NCBI GenBank assembly: GCA_033721415.1
Contig: JAWWAH010000003.1
Location: 1 to 35,994, forward strand
Direction of reading: 5' to 3'
Length of the DNA: 35,994 nt
Origin: JAWWAH01 sp033721415
Lineage (GTDB): Bacteria > Patescibacteriota > Minisyncoccia > Spechtbacterales > 2-12-FULL-38-22
Shown here: one piece after another, positions 1 to 8,863 of the stretch
How positions within the stretch are numbered: the stretch's first letter is position 1
How the letters are laid out: each line of letters starts with the position of its first letter
Made by a program: the position numbers and the translations under genes
The notes under the pieces: generated by a model
The model's input: only the letters and a program-made list of their open reading frames with translations
Told to the model about the DNA's origin: nothing
Database searches by the model: none

Positions 1-742
1 AGCGTTATATATACCTACATCTTCCTGGCTTTTCATAATAGAAAGAAGTATTGTATCTAATTTAAAATATAAAAGAGTAAAAACAAGCGAAACTGCTATT
101 GGGTAGGTAGTTTTTATTATTCTTTTCCACTCCTTAAGGGATGTTTTTAGATTAAAGCGTACAAGCCTTCGTGCAAAGATAAAGTTTATTATAAATATAA
201 CAAAACTTCCTACTACAAGCGCCGATAAGAAAAAGAGAAGCTCGCTATTATTTTGAAAAAAATACCAAACTAAACCCAATTGAACCGCTCTACCTAAAAC
301 TTCAGCTATAGCAGCTTTATATATTTGTATATATTTTTGAAACACTCCCAAAAATATTTGCGAAAGAGATAAAAACAAAAAACCAGATGCTGTAAAAACT
401 ACACCTAGTTTAACCACCTCAGAGTAGGGGAGTAGAAAAACCAACAAGGAAGCTACTCCTAAAAATACGCTTGCGACAACAAGACGTAGTGTAAAGTAGT
501 TACTTACTAATCTTTTTTCTTCCGTAGGGTTTTGAGATATTTCTTTAGTTAATAAAGAATATAATCCTAAATCAGCAAGTATTTGGAATGTAGAAAGATA
601 CGCAACCACAGTAGAGTACTCTCCAAAACCCTTTGTACCTAGTGCTCTGGTTATTAAACCAACAGAAAAAAGGGCAAGCACTCCACCGAGTATTCGCCCT
701 AAAGAAGAAACAAATGTATTTACTGTTATTTTTTTCAACATA
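1..742 (-). CDS. Polysaccharide flippase (Wzx/MATE-like), partial
   Basis: The reading frame starts at ATG 742-740 and runs open off the left edge, so the C-terminal part is missing. About 247 residues are visible. They form alternating hydrophobic helices and short basic loops, beginning MLKKITVNTF, with an early GxILGGVLALFSVGL-type helix and a later GTKGFGEYST loop. That loop is typical of the oligosaccharide flippase (Wzx/RfbX) group of the MOP superfamily, which moves lipid-linked glycans across the cytoplasmic membrane. It is the last visible gene of the leftward run from rpmH, 14 bases beyond the jag stop. Family assignment rests on topology and the N-terminal motif; the substrate cannot be told. 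Confidence 0.75.
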
Positions 743-756
743 GGCCTATATGCCTA

Positions 757-1221
757 TTATGCCAGATATACTACAACTCGTCGATCAGGATAGTTTCCCT
801 TACTCTCTGTTTTAACATCATTATAGTCAGTAAGTGCTGCGTGTACTGCTCTTCTATCAAAAGCATTCATTGGTTCAAGTTCTACAGGTTTTTGTTCTTT
901 TAGTGCTTTATTTCGTGCTGAAAGAGCAAACCTCCTTAACAACTCTTCCCTTTTCTTTTTATAACCATTAATATCTAAATCTATTCTTATTTCTGGTCCA
1001 TATTTTTTTAGCATAGCTAAACGAAATACGGTTTGAAAATCTTTAAGATTACTTCCTCGTTCTCCTATAAGCGTTCTTGGTTCGTCCACAAAGGCACGGA
1101 CAAGGTATCTATTTTCTTCATCTTGTTCTTGAACCTCTGGGTCATGTAAAAGAAAAAAGTCCATTTTCTCGAGCCAGTTTTTTATATCCTTTTTTAAGTT
1201 TAAAGCTATATTTACATTCAT
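757..1221 (-). CDS. jag: Jag/KhpB-like KH-R3H RNA-binding protein
   Basis: This 154-residue protein has a KH-like segment with the GxxG loop in LIGERGSNLKDFQ (about 52-64). An R3H domain fills the C-terminus (about 120-152), with the RRAVHAALTDY helix and the PDRRVVVY strand typical of Jag. Jag/KhpB proteins bind RNA and act in cell-envelope and division control, and their genes usually sit next to yidC, as here. The N-terminal Jag_N domain of longer homologues is absent, so this is the compact form. The C-terminus ends right after the R3H strand (VVVYLA). Confidence 0.85.
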   Translation of the reverse strand: MNVNIALNLKKDIKNWLEKMDFFLLHDPEVQEQDEENRYLVRAFVDEPRTLIGERGSNLKDFQTVFRLAMLKKYGPEIRIDLDINGYKKKREELLRRFALSARNKALKEQKPVELEPMNAFDRRAVHAALTDYNDVKTESKGNYPDRRVVVYLA

Positions 1222-1289
1222 AATATATTTTATAAACTAGTAATTTCCTGTGCTTAATATACATTAAATAAGCACTATTAGCAAGGTGT

Positions 1290-2012
1290 CTAGTCTTCGA
1301 ATTTCTTGTTTATACTATATTGCTGTCCAAATGAGAATACGGTTGTTGTAAACCAATAAAGAACTAGTCCCGCAGGAAAGCTTCTTGCTATAAAAATTGT
1401 TATAAAGGGTAAGATATATGTCATCTGCTTACCCATAATTTTTTGGAAATCTGGTTGTGATCCACTTTTTGTCTTACCAATTTTTTTCTTTTGACTAAAT
1501 GTTGTCTTAGATAACACAAATTGAGCCAATCCTGCTAGTATAGCTAAAATAAGAGATTGTTCTGCTAAATTAATACTTAAAAACATTGTATTAATATATT
1601 CTGGTTGTGAAACAAAACTATACAAACCCTCTATATTTCCTGGTTCAAGTTCTGTTAAAAATACTCTATACATACCTAAGATAATTGGAAGTTGTATAAG
1701 AAAAGGAACACATCCAGAAAATGGGTTTATTTTATGTTCTTTATAAAACTCCATTATAGCTCTTGATTGAGCCTCTTTATCTTTTTTATGTTTTTTTTGA
1801 ATTTCTTTTATTTTAGGTTGAAGAGTGGAAAGTTCTTTTTGAGATTTTAATGCTTTATAAGAAAGCGGGAAAAGCGCTAAACGAATAAGCACAGTAACTA
1901 GTATTATAGCGACACCAAGGTTTGCACCGGGTAATATATCTATAAATATAACCAAAAGATTTACTATTGGTTGAAAAATAAGATTATTAAATATAGTAAG
2001 TAGTATATCCAT
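1290..2012 (-). CDS. yidC: Membrane protein insertase YidC (Oxa1 family)
   Basis: This is a 240-residue short YidC/Oxa1-type insertase, which inserts proteins into the cytoplasmic membrane alone or with SecYEG. The first core helix (about 32-52) carries the conserved hydrophilic-groove arginine in VLIRLALFP (R44). A charged helical hairpin follows (about 55-92), then NPFSGCVPFLIQLPIILGMY and two or three more membrane segments ending in GLVLYWFTTT. The large periplasmic domain of Gram-negative YidC is absent, and there is no lipobox. The gene starts one base after the yidD stop, so the two are translationally linked in the rpmH-rnpA-yidD-yidC order found near many bacterial origins. Confidence 0.93.
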   Translation of the reverse strand: MDILLTIFNNLIFQPIVNLLVIFIDILPGANLGVAIILVTVLIRLALFPLSYKALKSQKELSTLQPKIKEIQKKHKKDKEAQSRAIMEFYKEHKINPFSGCVPFLIQLPIILGMYRVFLTELEPGNIEGLYSFVSQPEYINTMFLSINLAEQSLILAILAGLAQFVLSKTTFSQKKKIGKTKSGSQPDFQKIMGKQMTYILPFITIFIARSFPAGLVLYWFTTTVFSFGQQYSINKKFED

Positions 2013-2013
2013 A

Positions 2014-2253
2014 TTAATGACAGTCTTTAATTTGTTTTAATCCTTTTTTAAGTCCTTTAATAACTCCGTGTTGTTTTACCATTTTTTTTGTATATTCAGA
2101 GCAGGTTGGACTAAACCTACAAACCCCTGTTGTATATAAACTTAATACTCCATGATCAGGGGAGAGGGTCCATTGATACACAACTATTATACCACTAACT
2201 ATTTTTCTAGAAATATTAGATAATGTTTGCCTTTTTAAAAATATCATTTGCAT
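2014..2253 (-). CDS. yidD: Membrane protein insertion efficiency factor YidD
   Basis: This 79-residue protein has the YidD signature: VYQWTLSPDHG, then GVCRFSPTCSEYTKKMVKQHG and a basic helix ending KDCH. YidD is a small membrane-peripheral protein that helps YidC-dependent insertion. It ends right at the CH of the usual C-H-P-W motif, so the usual proline-rich tail is missing. The start at 2253 overlaps the end of rnpA by 38 bases; an alternative ATG two codons later (2247) is possible. Family recognition is strong. Confidence 0.88.
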   Translation of the reverse strand: MQMIFLKRQTLSNISRKIVSGIIVVYQWTLSPDHGVLSLYTTGVCRFSPTCSEYTKKMVKQHGVIKGLKKGLKQIKDCH

Positions 2254-2551
2254 CTTTTATTAATTCCTGAAAATTAGCGCTTTTTATGTTTTCTTGTCCT
2301 ATAAAAACAATATCTACATCGCTGTCTAATGTTGGTAGTACTTCTACTATAACATGTCTTAATAAGCGCTTATAATAATTCCTTAAAACCGCCTTTTTTG
2401 TAAGTTTTTTACTTACTCCTACACCAATTCTTGTTTTTTTATCTTTGTTTTTTAATACTTTAATAAAAAAGAATTTACCCTTATAATTTTTTCCATTTTT
2501 AATTACTTGGGTAAACTCTTTAGTATTTAAGGTGTTTTTTTTTGGAATCAT
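2216..2551 (-). CDS. rnpA: Ribonuclease P protein component
   Basis: This is a 111-residue RNase P protein, the basic cofactor that helps the catalytic RNA trim tRNA 5' ends. The conserved RNR-like motif appears as VLRNYYKRLLRHV, following the RIGVGVSKKLTKKAV strand-helix unit. It begins 22 bases downstream of the rpmH stop and overlaps yidD, which is the classic rpmH-rnpA-yidD arrangement. The RNase P RNA gene itself was not found in this window. Confidence 0.93.
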   Translation of the reverse strand: MIPKKNTLNTKEFTQVIKNGKNYKGKFFFIKVLKNKDKKTRIGVGVSKKLTKKAVLRNYYKRLLRHVIVEVLPTLDSDVDIVFIGQENIKSANFQELIKDANDIFKKANII

Positions 2552-2573
2552 AAACAGCCTTAGTGAACCACAA

Positions 2574-2720
2574 TTAAACAGTTAGTTTTTTGCGGCCTTT
2601 TTTTCTTCTTCGTTTTAGAACCCTTCTACCTGTTTTTGTTTTCATTCTTTCTCTAAAACCGTGTTTTCTTTTTCTTCTCTTTTTTGAAGGGTTATATGTT
2701 AGTGACTTCTTTTTTGCCAT
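2574..2720 (-). CDS. rpmH: 50S ribosomal protein L34
   Basis: This short gene was read directly from the sequence. It encodes 48 very basic residues beginning MAKKKSLTYNPSKKRRKRKH, then GFRERMKTKTGRRVL and a terminal GRKKLTV. That is the L34 pattern (NPSKRRRKRxHGFRxRMxTKxGRxVL) with a slightly longer N-terminus. L34 sits in the large ribosomal subunit. It is the first gene of the leftward operon and diverges from dnaA, the standard oriC-side arrangement. Confidence 0.95.
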   Translation of the reverse strand: MAKKKSLTYNPSKKRRKRKHGFRERMKTKTGRRVLKRRRKKGRKKLTV

Positions 2721-2797
2721 AATATTTATTATTTTTACTAATCTAGCAACTTTTATACACTACCATTAAAGCTCTATTTTATCAAGATTCGTAATAC

Positions 2798-2828
2798 TTA
2801 TCCACAGGTCTTACACAATTTATCCCAG
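2798..2828 (+). promoter_or_regulatory. DnaA-box-like sites in the rpmH-dnaA intergenic region
   Basis: A perfect consensus DnaA box TTATCCACA lies at 2798-2806. A weaker relative, TTATCCCAG, is at 2820-2828. They sit in the AT-rich 234-base gap between divergent rpmH and dnaA, where DnaA commonly represses its own promoter or takes part in origin function. Confidence 0.55.
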
Positions 2829-2954
2829 AACTTTCCAAAAAATCAAGATTACATTAAGAACCATCTTCATGTTATCATACACGTAACTTAATGAATTAAA
2901 TCTACTCATAATCTTGGCTTGGGAACTCGCACCAACTATGAGACTTAAATAATT

Positions 2955-4313
2955 ATGCACGAACAAGAACTCTGGCAAATAGTATTAACTGATATAGAGG
3001 AACAAATATCAAAGGCTAATTTTGTCACCTGGTTCAAAAATACTTATATATCATCTAAAAAAGATGGTGTTGTATCTGTAGCTGTTCCTAATGGCTTTAG
3101 TAAAGAATGGTTAGAAAAGAAATATAATAAATATATATTAAAGTCCTTACGAAATAACGCTAATGAGGTAAAAGATGTTAAATACGTAATAGAAAATAAA
3201 AAACCATCTGTTCAAGTTGCTGAAAACACCAAACAACAACGTAAAAAGGATGAGGATGATACTCAACTTCAATTTGAAGAATTACAAATAGATAAAAATA
3301 CAAATTTAAATCCTAAATATACTTTTGATTCTTTCGTGGTAGGCGCATCTAATGAATTAGCACATGCTGCAGCTTTATCTGTTGTAAATAATCCAGGAAC
3401 AACTTATAATCCACTATTTATATATGGTGGAGTGGGTTTAGGTAAAACTCACCTACTTCAAGCTATAGGTAATGAATTATCTAAAAATAAAAGAAGTGTT
3501 GTATATTTAACATCAGAACAATTTACTAGTGAGTTTATTTCAGCTGTACAAAATCAAAATATAGAAAGTTTTAAAAACAAATATAGAAAAAAAGACTTGC
3601 TTATTATTGATGATATTCAGTTTATAGCTGGTAAAGAGGGGACTCAAGAAGAGTTTTTTCATACTTTCAATGCATTACATGAAAGAAATAAACAGATAAT
3701 ATTGAGTTCTGATAGACCCCCAAAAGCAATACCTACCTTAGAAGAGCGTCTTCGTTCAAGATTCGAAGGAGGTATGCTTATAGATATTGGTTATCCTGAT
3801 TATGAAACACGAGTAGCAATTCTTAAAATAAAAATTAAAGATAAGAACGTATCTTTAAGCGAGGAGGTTATAAATTATATAGCTTCACATATACAAAAAA
3901 ATGTGCGCGAGTTAGAGGGTGCATTAAATCTTATAATAGCTTCTTCTAAATTACATAAAAATGAAATATCTTTAGATCAAGCTAAAAAAGTTTTAGCACA
4001 TCTAACACAAAAACCTAAAAAACCTATTACTTTTAAAAAGATATTTAAAACAGTAACTAGTTTTTATGAAGTAGATGAAAAAGATCTTATAAGTAAAAAT
4101 AGAAAAAGAGAAGTTGTACTACCCAGACAAGTTGCTATGTTTTTAATGAGAACAGAGATGAAGAGTTCTTATCCCTATATAGGAGAGAAGTTTGGTGGGA
4201 AAGATCATACTACAGTTATTCATGCTTGTGATAAAATTGAAAGAAAATTGAAAGAAAATAGTTCTTTTGAGGAAGAGTTTAACTTTATAAAACAACAACT
4301 ATACCTAGAGTAA
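2955..4313 (+). CDS. dnaA: Chromosomal replication initiator DnaA
   Basis: This 452-residue initiator ATPase melts oriC and helps load the helicase. Domain I (about 1-75) starts HEQELWQIVLTDIEEQIS, and a charged linker spans about 85-120. The AAA+ core has Walker A GGVGLGKTH (158-166) and Walker B LLIIDDIQF (about 215-223), plus the arginine-containing ERLRSRFEGG. The C-terminal DNA-binding domain carries the DnaA signature GGKDHTTVIHACDKIERK (about 414-431). The start ATG has no evident Shine-Dalgarno sequence, as for most housekeeping genes here. It is flanked on both sides by DnaA-box-like sites. Confidence 0.97.
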   Translation: MHEQELWQIVLTDIEEQISKANFVTWFKNTYISSKKDGVVSVAVPNGFSKEWLEKKYNKYILKSLRNNANEVKDVKYVIENKKPSVQVAENTKQQRKKDEDDTQLQFEELQIDKNTNLNPKYTFDSFVVGASNELAHAAALSVVNNPGTTYNPLFIYGGVGLGKTHLLQAIGNELSKNKRSVVYLTSEQFTSEFISAVQNQNIESFKNKYRKKDLLIIDDIQFIAGKEGTQEEFFHTFNALHERNKQIILSSDRPPKAIPTLEERLRSRFEGGMLIDIGYPDYETRVAILKIKIKDKNVSLSEEVINYIASHIQKNVRELEGALNLIIASSKLHKNEISLDQAKKVLAHLTQKPKKPITFKKIFKTVTSFYEVDEKDLISKNRKREVVLPRQVAMFLMRTEMKSSYPYIGEKFGGKDHTTVIHACDKIERKLKENSSFEEEFNFIKQQLYLE

Positions 4314-4563
4314 TAAAATAAGTCTGTTAATTAACAGTGGAAAACAACTAGGAAAACTTTGTGGAATATCTGAAGACTAACTGAGTATTATGTGTGTATA
4401 AAAAGTATTTTAATTACATAGTTAAAACTTATACACACTAAACCCCAGTTAATCCACAGACTACTCCTTGGGTTAGTCCACTATTAATTAATATGTTAAA
4501 TACTTATAAATACAGCTTCTAATAGGTTTTCCACTAAATGCTATCTAACCTATAATAACTACT
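4314..4563. other. Candidate replication origin (oriC), dnaA-dnaN gap
   Basis: This 250-base AT-rich spacer holds a cluster of DnaA-box-like nonamers. TTATACACA at 4429-4437 and its inverted copy TGTGTATAA at 4393-4401 both match the TTATNCACA consensus. One-mismatch TAATCCACA lies at 4450-4458, and poorer relatives lie at 4360-4368 and 4527-4535. A very AT-rich run (about 4480-4510) could be the unwinding element. Position next to dnaA-dnaN and box clustering support oriC; whole-genome GC skew would be the proper test. Confidence 0.6.
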
Positions 4564-5673
4564 ATGAAATTAAATATTAAAAAAGAATTATTATTAAAGG
4601 CAGTAAATATCAACGAAAGAAATGTTGGTAGAAACTTAACGCTACCTATACTTAATAATATTTTAATTAGAGCTAACGAAAATAAAGTAGAAATTATATC
4701 TACAGATTTAGATATTGCAATTATTACAGAACTTACTGCAAAAACAGAAGAGTCAGGAAGTATAGTTATACCACCTAAAACTTTAAGTGGTTTTCTTTCA
4801 AATCTTCCTGATTCTTCAATAGAATTAAAGAAAAATAAAGAAACTTTATTTTTAAAAAATGGCACACATAAAACATCTATAAAGGGTGAGAATGATAAAG
4901 ATTTCCCTTTACTACCTAAAGTTTATAGAGATAATTACTTTACAGTTAAAGCTAAAGATATAGTTAGTGCTCTAGATCAAGTAATTAATTCTGTTTCTTC
5001 TTCAGAATTAAAACCAGAACTTACAGGAATACTTTTTAATATTACAAAAAATGAATTTAAATTAGCATCAACAGACTCATTTAGGTTATCTGAAAGAAAA
5101 GTACCTTTTGATAATATTAGTGCTATTAATAATAAAAAAATAATACCTGCAAAAACTGCTAATGAAATTATAAGAAGTTATCAAAACATTGAAGGAGAAC
5201 TTATTTTTTATATAGAAGATAACCAACTAACAGTAGAAAATAAAGATAATAATAATTTTAAAATAAGAATAATCTCTAAGTTTATAGAGGGAGATTATCC
5301 AGATTATTCTAAAATAATCCCTAATAATTTTACAACAAAAGTTATAGTTTCTAAAAAAGATCTTTTACAACAAGTTAAAGGAGCAAGCTTATTTACAAGT
5401 AGAGTTAATGATATCAGATTATCTGTAAACCAAAAAAAAATAGATATACATGCTGAAAATTATGATGTAGGAGAGTTTAATTCTTCTGTTACTGTTACTA
5501 CAACAGGGGAGAGTAAAGAACTTGTTTTTAACCATCAATATTTAATAGATGGTTTAAATAATATAGAGGGTGACGAAATTATTATAAAGATAAATAAGGC
5601 AGATGGTCCTACTATGTTTGAATCTACAGATTATAAAAATTACTTTTATATACTTATGCCAATTAGGCATTAA
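4564..5673 (+). CDS. dnaN: DNA polymerase III beta subunit (sliding clamp)
   Basis: This 369-residue protein matches the three-domain beta clamp, a dimeric ring that tethers DNA polymerase to DNA. Recognisable segments are LPILNNILIRA near the start, the ISTDLDIAI strand, a second-domain LASTDSFRLSERK motif (about 175-187), and the terminal YFYILMPIRH, the usual M-P-x-R end. It lies directly downstream of dnaA and just upstream of a DciA-like gene, which completes the replication cluster. Confidence 0.96.
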   Translation: MKLNIKKELLLKAVNINERNVGRNLTLPILNNILIRANENKVEIISTDLDIAIITELTAKTEESGSIVIPPKTLSGFLSNLPDSSIELKKNKETLFLKNGTHKTSIKGENDKDFPLLPKVYRDNYFTVKAKDIVSALDQVINSVSSSELKPELTGILFNITKNEFKLASTDSFRLSERKVPFDNISAINNKKIIPAKTANEIIRSYQNIEGELIFYIEDNQLTVENKDNNNFKIRIISKFIEGDYPDYSKIIPNNFTTKVIVSKKDLLQQVKGASLFTSRVNDIRLSVNQKKIDIHAENYDVGEFNSSVTVTTTGESKELVFNHQYLIDGLNNIEGDEIIIKINKADGPTMFESTDYKNYFYILMPIRH

Positions 5674-5685
5674 TCACAGGATAAT

Positions 5686-5955
5686 ATGTTCATACATTTA
5701 AATAGTTTATTATCCAGAAAAACTTTTAAATTTGACAACGCAGAATTACCTCAATTATGGAAAGAGGCAGTAAAAAATGTACGACCAGGAGCAGAGAAGT
5801 ATACCAAATATAAAGATATTAGAAATAATATATTGTATGTTAGTGCTGATGATCCTGTATGGATAAAAGAACTTAGTGGTTATCAAGAAGACTTAAAAAA
5901 ACACATTAATAAAAAAAGAAGCGAACCTATATATTCTATAAAAATATCTCTCTAA
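5686..5955 (+). CDS. DciA-like (DUF721) helicase-loader protein
   Basis: This 89-residue protein starts 12 bases after dnaN. Its core, NNILYVSADDPVWIKELSGYQEDLKKHIN, matches the DUF721/DciA pattern (LyVxvdspxWxqELxxxxxxllxxlN). DciA proteins are ancestral bacterial loaders of the DnaB helicase and often lie next to dnaN/recF. The protein is shorter than most DciA proteins and keeps only the KH-like fold region. The last codons (SL-stop) lie inside a long perfect palindrome shared with the convergent penicillin-binding gene. Confidence 0.68.
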   Translation: MFIHLNSLLSRKTFKFDNAELPQLWKEAVKNVRPGAEKYTKYKDIRNNILYVSADDPVWIKELSGYQEDLKKHINKKRSEPIYSIKISL

Positions 5956-5998
5956 ACTAAAAATCCCAGATATCTGGGATTTTTAGTTTAGAGAGATA
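5945..5998. terminator. Bidirectional terminator: perfect 54-bp palindrome
   Basis: The sequence is exactly self-complementary from 5945 to 5998, centred between 5971 and 5972. Core CCCAGATATCTGGG is flanked by AAAAA/TTTTT and CTCTCTAAACT/AGTTTAGAGAG arms. A/T tracts on both sides of the core make it a terminator in both directions. Both stop codons of the convergent genes (5953-5955 on plus, 5988-5990 on minus) lie within the arms. Confidence 0.85.
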
Positions 5999-8717
5999 GA
6001 ATATTAAGTGCGTCTTCGTTTTCTTCTGGAGGATTAGGTTTTCCTACAATAAAGGATACACTTCTGGATGTTGTATTTTCTTCATAAGTTTCTCCAAATA
6101 TAGTAATCGTGTAATTTCCTTCAGATAAAGAACCTAAATTATTTTGTATATTATAAGCAGATATACCATCATTAGAAAATCTTTTATTTAAAACAGTATT
6201 TTTATTTAATGTGATTCTAATATTTTTTAATGACCCTGAGGAACTTACACTTCCTGATATTATTATATCTTCACTTTCTTTATAATTTTTATTTTCTGGA
6301 TTATTTATATTTATCACAATAGGACCAGATTGTTCATTATTACCGTTACTGTCGTTTAATATTCCATTTTCTCTTGCCCATATTCTTACAGAATAATCCC
6401 AATTAGTATATTGAGGATCATTTTTAGGGTTATCTGGGGCATCTTTTCTTGGTTTGTATTTTTCAACATAATGCAGAATAGAATGAGGCATAACAACACC
6501 ATCTAATACAGGTTTTTCAGTTTTATCTATAACAGGATTAGTAAAAGACGACTCTTCTTCTAGTGTTGGAAGTTTAAAGTAAAATTCCTTGTTTTTAATA
6601 ATATCTCCTTCTAAAGATTTTTCTTTATATATATTTTTAATTACACTATTCCATATAGGAGATGCTACAGAGCTTCCTGATCCATTACGCATAGGGTAAT
6701 TATTATTATTACCAGTCCATACACCAACAGTGATACTTGGTGTGTATCCCACCGTCCATGCATCCATGTAATCTTGAGTAGTCCCTGTTTTAGCTGCAAC
6801 AGATAAACCAGGTATATTTAAATTATTTACTTCTCCAAATACACGGGATCTAAATTCATTTTTACTTAAACTGTATGTAACTTGGTTAGCTACATTTTTA
6901 TCTAAAACACGAACAGAGTTTTTTCTATATTCTTCTAATACATTACCTTCTTTATCTTCTATATTTAATATAAAAGTTGTTTCATTTCTTTCTCCTTCTG
7001 TTGCAAAAACACCAAACGCAGATGTTTCTTCTACAAGCGTTACATCTCCTCCTCCAAGGACAAGTGCTAAACCATAGCGATTATGATCCTGTAAAGAATC
7101 TATACCCATTCTATTAGCTAATTTTAACGTGTTTTCTATTCCTGCTAGATATAAAACTTTTACAGCAGGTATATTTCTTGATTGAGCTAAAGCTTCTTTA
7201 AATGTAAGAGGTCCAAAATAAGCAAGGTCATAATTACCCGGATTATAACATTTAGAACCATTTGGTGCAGTTTCTTCAAGTGCATTAGCAGAGCAGTTTG
7301 GATTAAATTCTGTACGAGTATCATATATTATAGTATCTGGTGTATATCCTCGATCATAAGCAGCTGCATAAGCAAAAGGTTTAAATGAAGAACCTGGTTG
7401 TTGTGGGGTTACAGCAACATTTACTTGAGGGTCAAATAAACAAGATTTACCAGGAGTACAATTTTCAGGATAAGAATCTCCAAAATAATTTTTAGATCCA
7501 ACCATACTTAAAACTTGTCCTGTGTGTGGATCTATTACCACAACAGCAGTATTATTTGAATTAAACTGGTTTTTATTTTTTTCAGAGTACTCTATAACAG
7601 AATCTTCTGCTACTCTTTGAATAGTGGTATCTAAAGTAGTAACAACCTTAAGTCCTGCTTTTTGTACAAAAGTAGCTCCATACTTATTTTCTAAATACTT
7701 TTTAACTTCTATAACAAAATGAGGAGCATCAAATCCACTGAAAGTAGGACTTAATATAACCTCTTCATTTAAAGCTAATTCATATTCTTCTTCGGAAATA
7801 TATTCTGAATTTTTCATTTTTTCTAGTATAAATCTCTGTCTATTTTTTAATGCTTCTTGGTTATTAGCATAATATGTAGGAGCTTGAGGTAGTGCTGCTA
7901 AAGTTGTAGCTTCTGCTAAAGTTAAATCTTTTGCACTTTTATTAAAATAACTTTTAGATGCAGCCTCTACTCCATAAGTATTACCCCCATAAGGTACTTG
8001 GTTTAAATATAAATCTAAAATTTCATCCTTTGAGTATTTAAACTCTATTTGTATAGCTAAAATAGCCTCCTTTATTTTTCTTGAAAATGTTTTTTGAGGA
8101 GTAAGTAGTGCATTTTTTATAAATTGTTGAGTTATTGTTGATCCTCCTTGGGTTCTATCTCCGGTTCTAATATTTACCACTACAGCTCTAAATATACCCT
8201 TAACGTCTATTCCTGGATGTTCATAAAAATTTTCATCTTCAGCAACTATAGTTGCCCACTTTATACTATCTGGAATTTCTTCAGGGGGTATAATAGTTCT
8301 TTTTTCTTCTCCATAAATATCATATAAAACTGTTGACTCTGTTCTATCTAATATCTTTGTTGATTCAGGAATAAAAATATCACTTATTGCTTCTGAAGAA
8401 GGAAGATCTTTACTGTAATAAACAAATAAAAAACCAATAAGCATAAGTCCAATAAATCCAGTATATGCAATAGTTTTTAATAAAGTAAATTTTTTATTAC
8501 CAACAAATTTAGCGATTTTTTTAAAACCTAACTTTAAATAATGTGCTATAAAGTATAAAATAGAAAGGAGTATTTTAAATATATCAACTAAAGCACCTAG
8601 AAACTCCCTCCCTATTTGAGGTGCATATCTTTTTAAGATATTTAAAAAACGCACTGAAAAATCCTTTACATAAGGAAGCAATGCTTTAATTTTAGATAAA
8701 ATATTTTTTTTGTTCAT
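5988..8717 (-). CDS. Class A penicillin-binding protein 1A-type
   Basis: This 909-residue bifunctional peptidoglycan synthase polymerises and cross-links glycan strands outside the membrane. Two hydrophobic N-terminal segments are at about 40-62 and 81-101. The GT51 transglycosylase has catalytic Glu in VAEDENFYEHPG (E160) and QGGSTITQQ (190-198). The transpeptidase has SxxK in PGSSFKPF (S443, K446), SRN at 513-515 and KTGTT at 643-647. The last 130 residues form a Ser/Asn-rich linker plus an Ig-like beta domain. All catalytic motifs are intact. Unlike the small-RNA island genes it has no strong Shine-Dalgarno. Confidence 0.95.
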   Translation of the reverse strand: MNKKNILSKIKALLPYVKDFSVRFLNILKRYAPQIGREFLGALVDIFKILLSILYFIAHYLKLGFKKIAKFVGNKKFTLLKTIAYTGFIGLMLIGFLFVYYSKDLPSSEAISDIFIPESTKILDRTESTVLYDIYGEEKRTIIPPEEIPDSIKWATIVAEDENFYEHPGIDVKGIFRAVVVNIRTGDRTQGGSTITQQFIKNALLTPQKTFSRKIKEAILAIQIEFKYSKDEILDLYLNQVPYGGNTYGVEAASKSYFNKSAKDLTLAEATTLAALPQAPTYYANNQEALKNRQRFILEKMKNSEYISEEEYELALNEEVILSPTFSGFDAPHFVIEVKKYLENKYGATFVQKAGLKVVTTLDTTIQRVAEDSVIEYSEKNKNQFNSNNTAVVVIDPHTGQVLSMVGSKNYFGDSYPENCTPGKSCLFDPQVNVAVTPQQPGSSFKPFAYAAAYDRGYTPDTIIYDTRTEFNPNCSANALEETAPNGSKCYNPGNYDLAYFGPLTFKEALAQSRNIPAVKVLYLAGIENTLKLANRMGIDSLQDHNRYGLALVLGGGDVTLVEETSAFGVFATEGERNETTFILNIEDKEGNVLEEYRKNSVRVLDKNVANQVTYSLSKNEFRSRVFGEVNNLNIPGLSVAAKTGTTQDYMDAWTVGYTPSITVGVWTGNNNNYPMRNGSGSSVASPIWNSVIKNIYKEKSLEGDIIKNKEFYFKLPTLEEESSFTNPVIDKTEKPVLDGVVMPHSILHYVEKYKPRKDAPDNPKNDPQYTNWDYSVRIWARENGILNDSNGNNEQSGPIVININNPENKNYKESEDIIISGSVSSSGSLKNIRITLNKNTVLNKRFSNDGISAYNIQNNLGSLSEGNYTITIFGETYEENTTSRSVSFIVGKPNPPEENEDALNILSL

Positions 8718-8863
8718 ATATTAAACAAAATAAGAAAGATAGTATATTTATATACTACAAGTAAAAACAATAATATAATAAAATATATAGGTCAACCCTT
8801 ATATAGTAACATTTTATAAGTATTTTGTTAGTATATAATAATTAGAAAAATAAATATAAAGAT

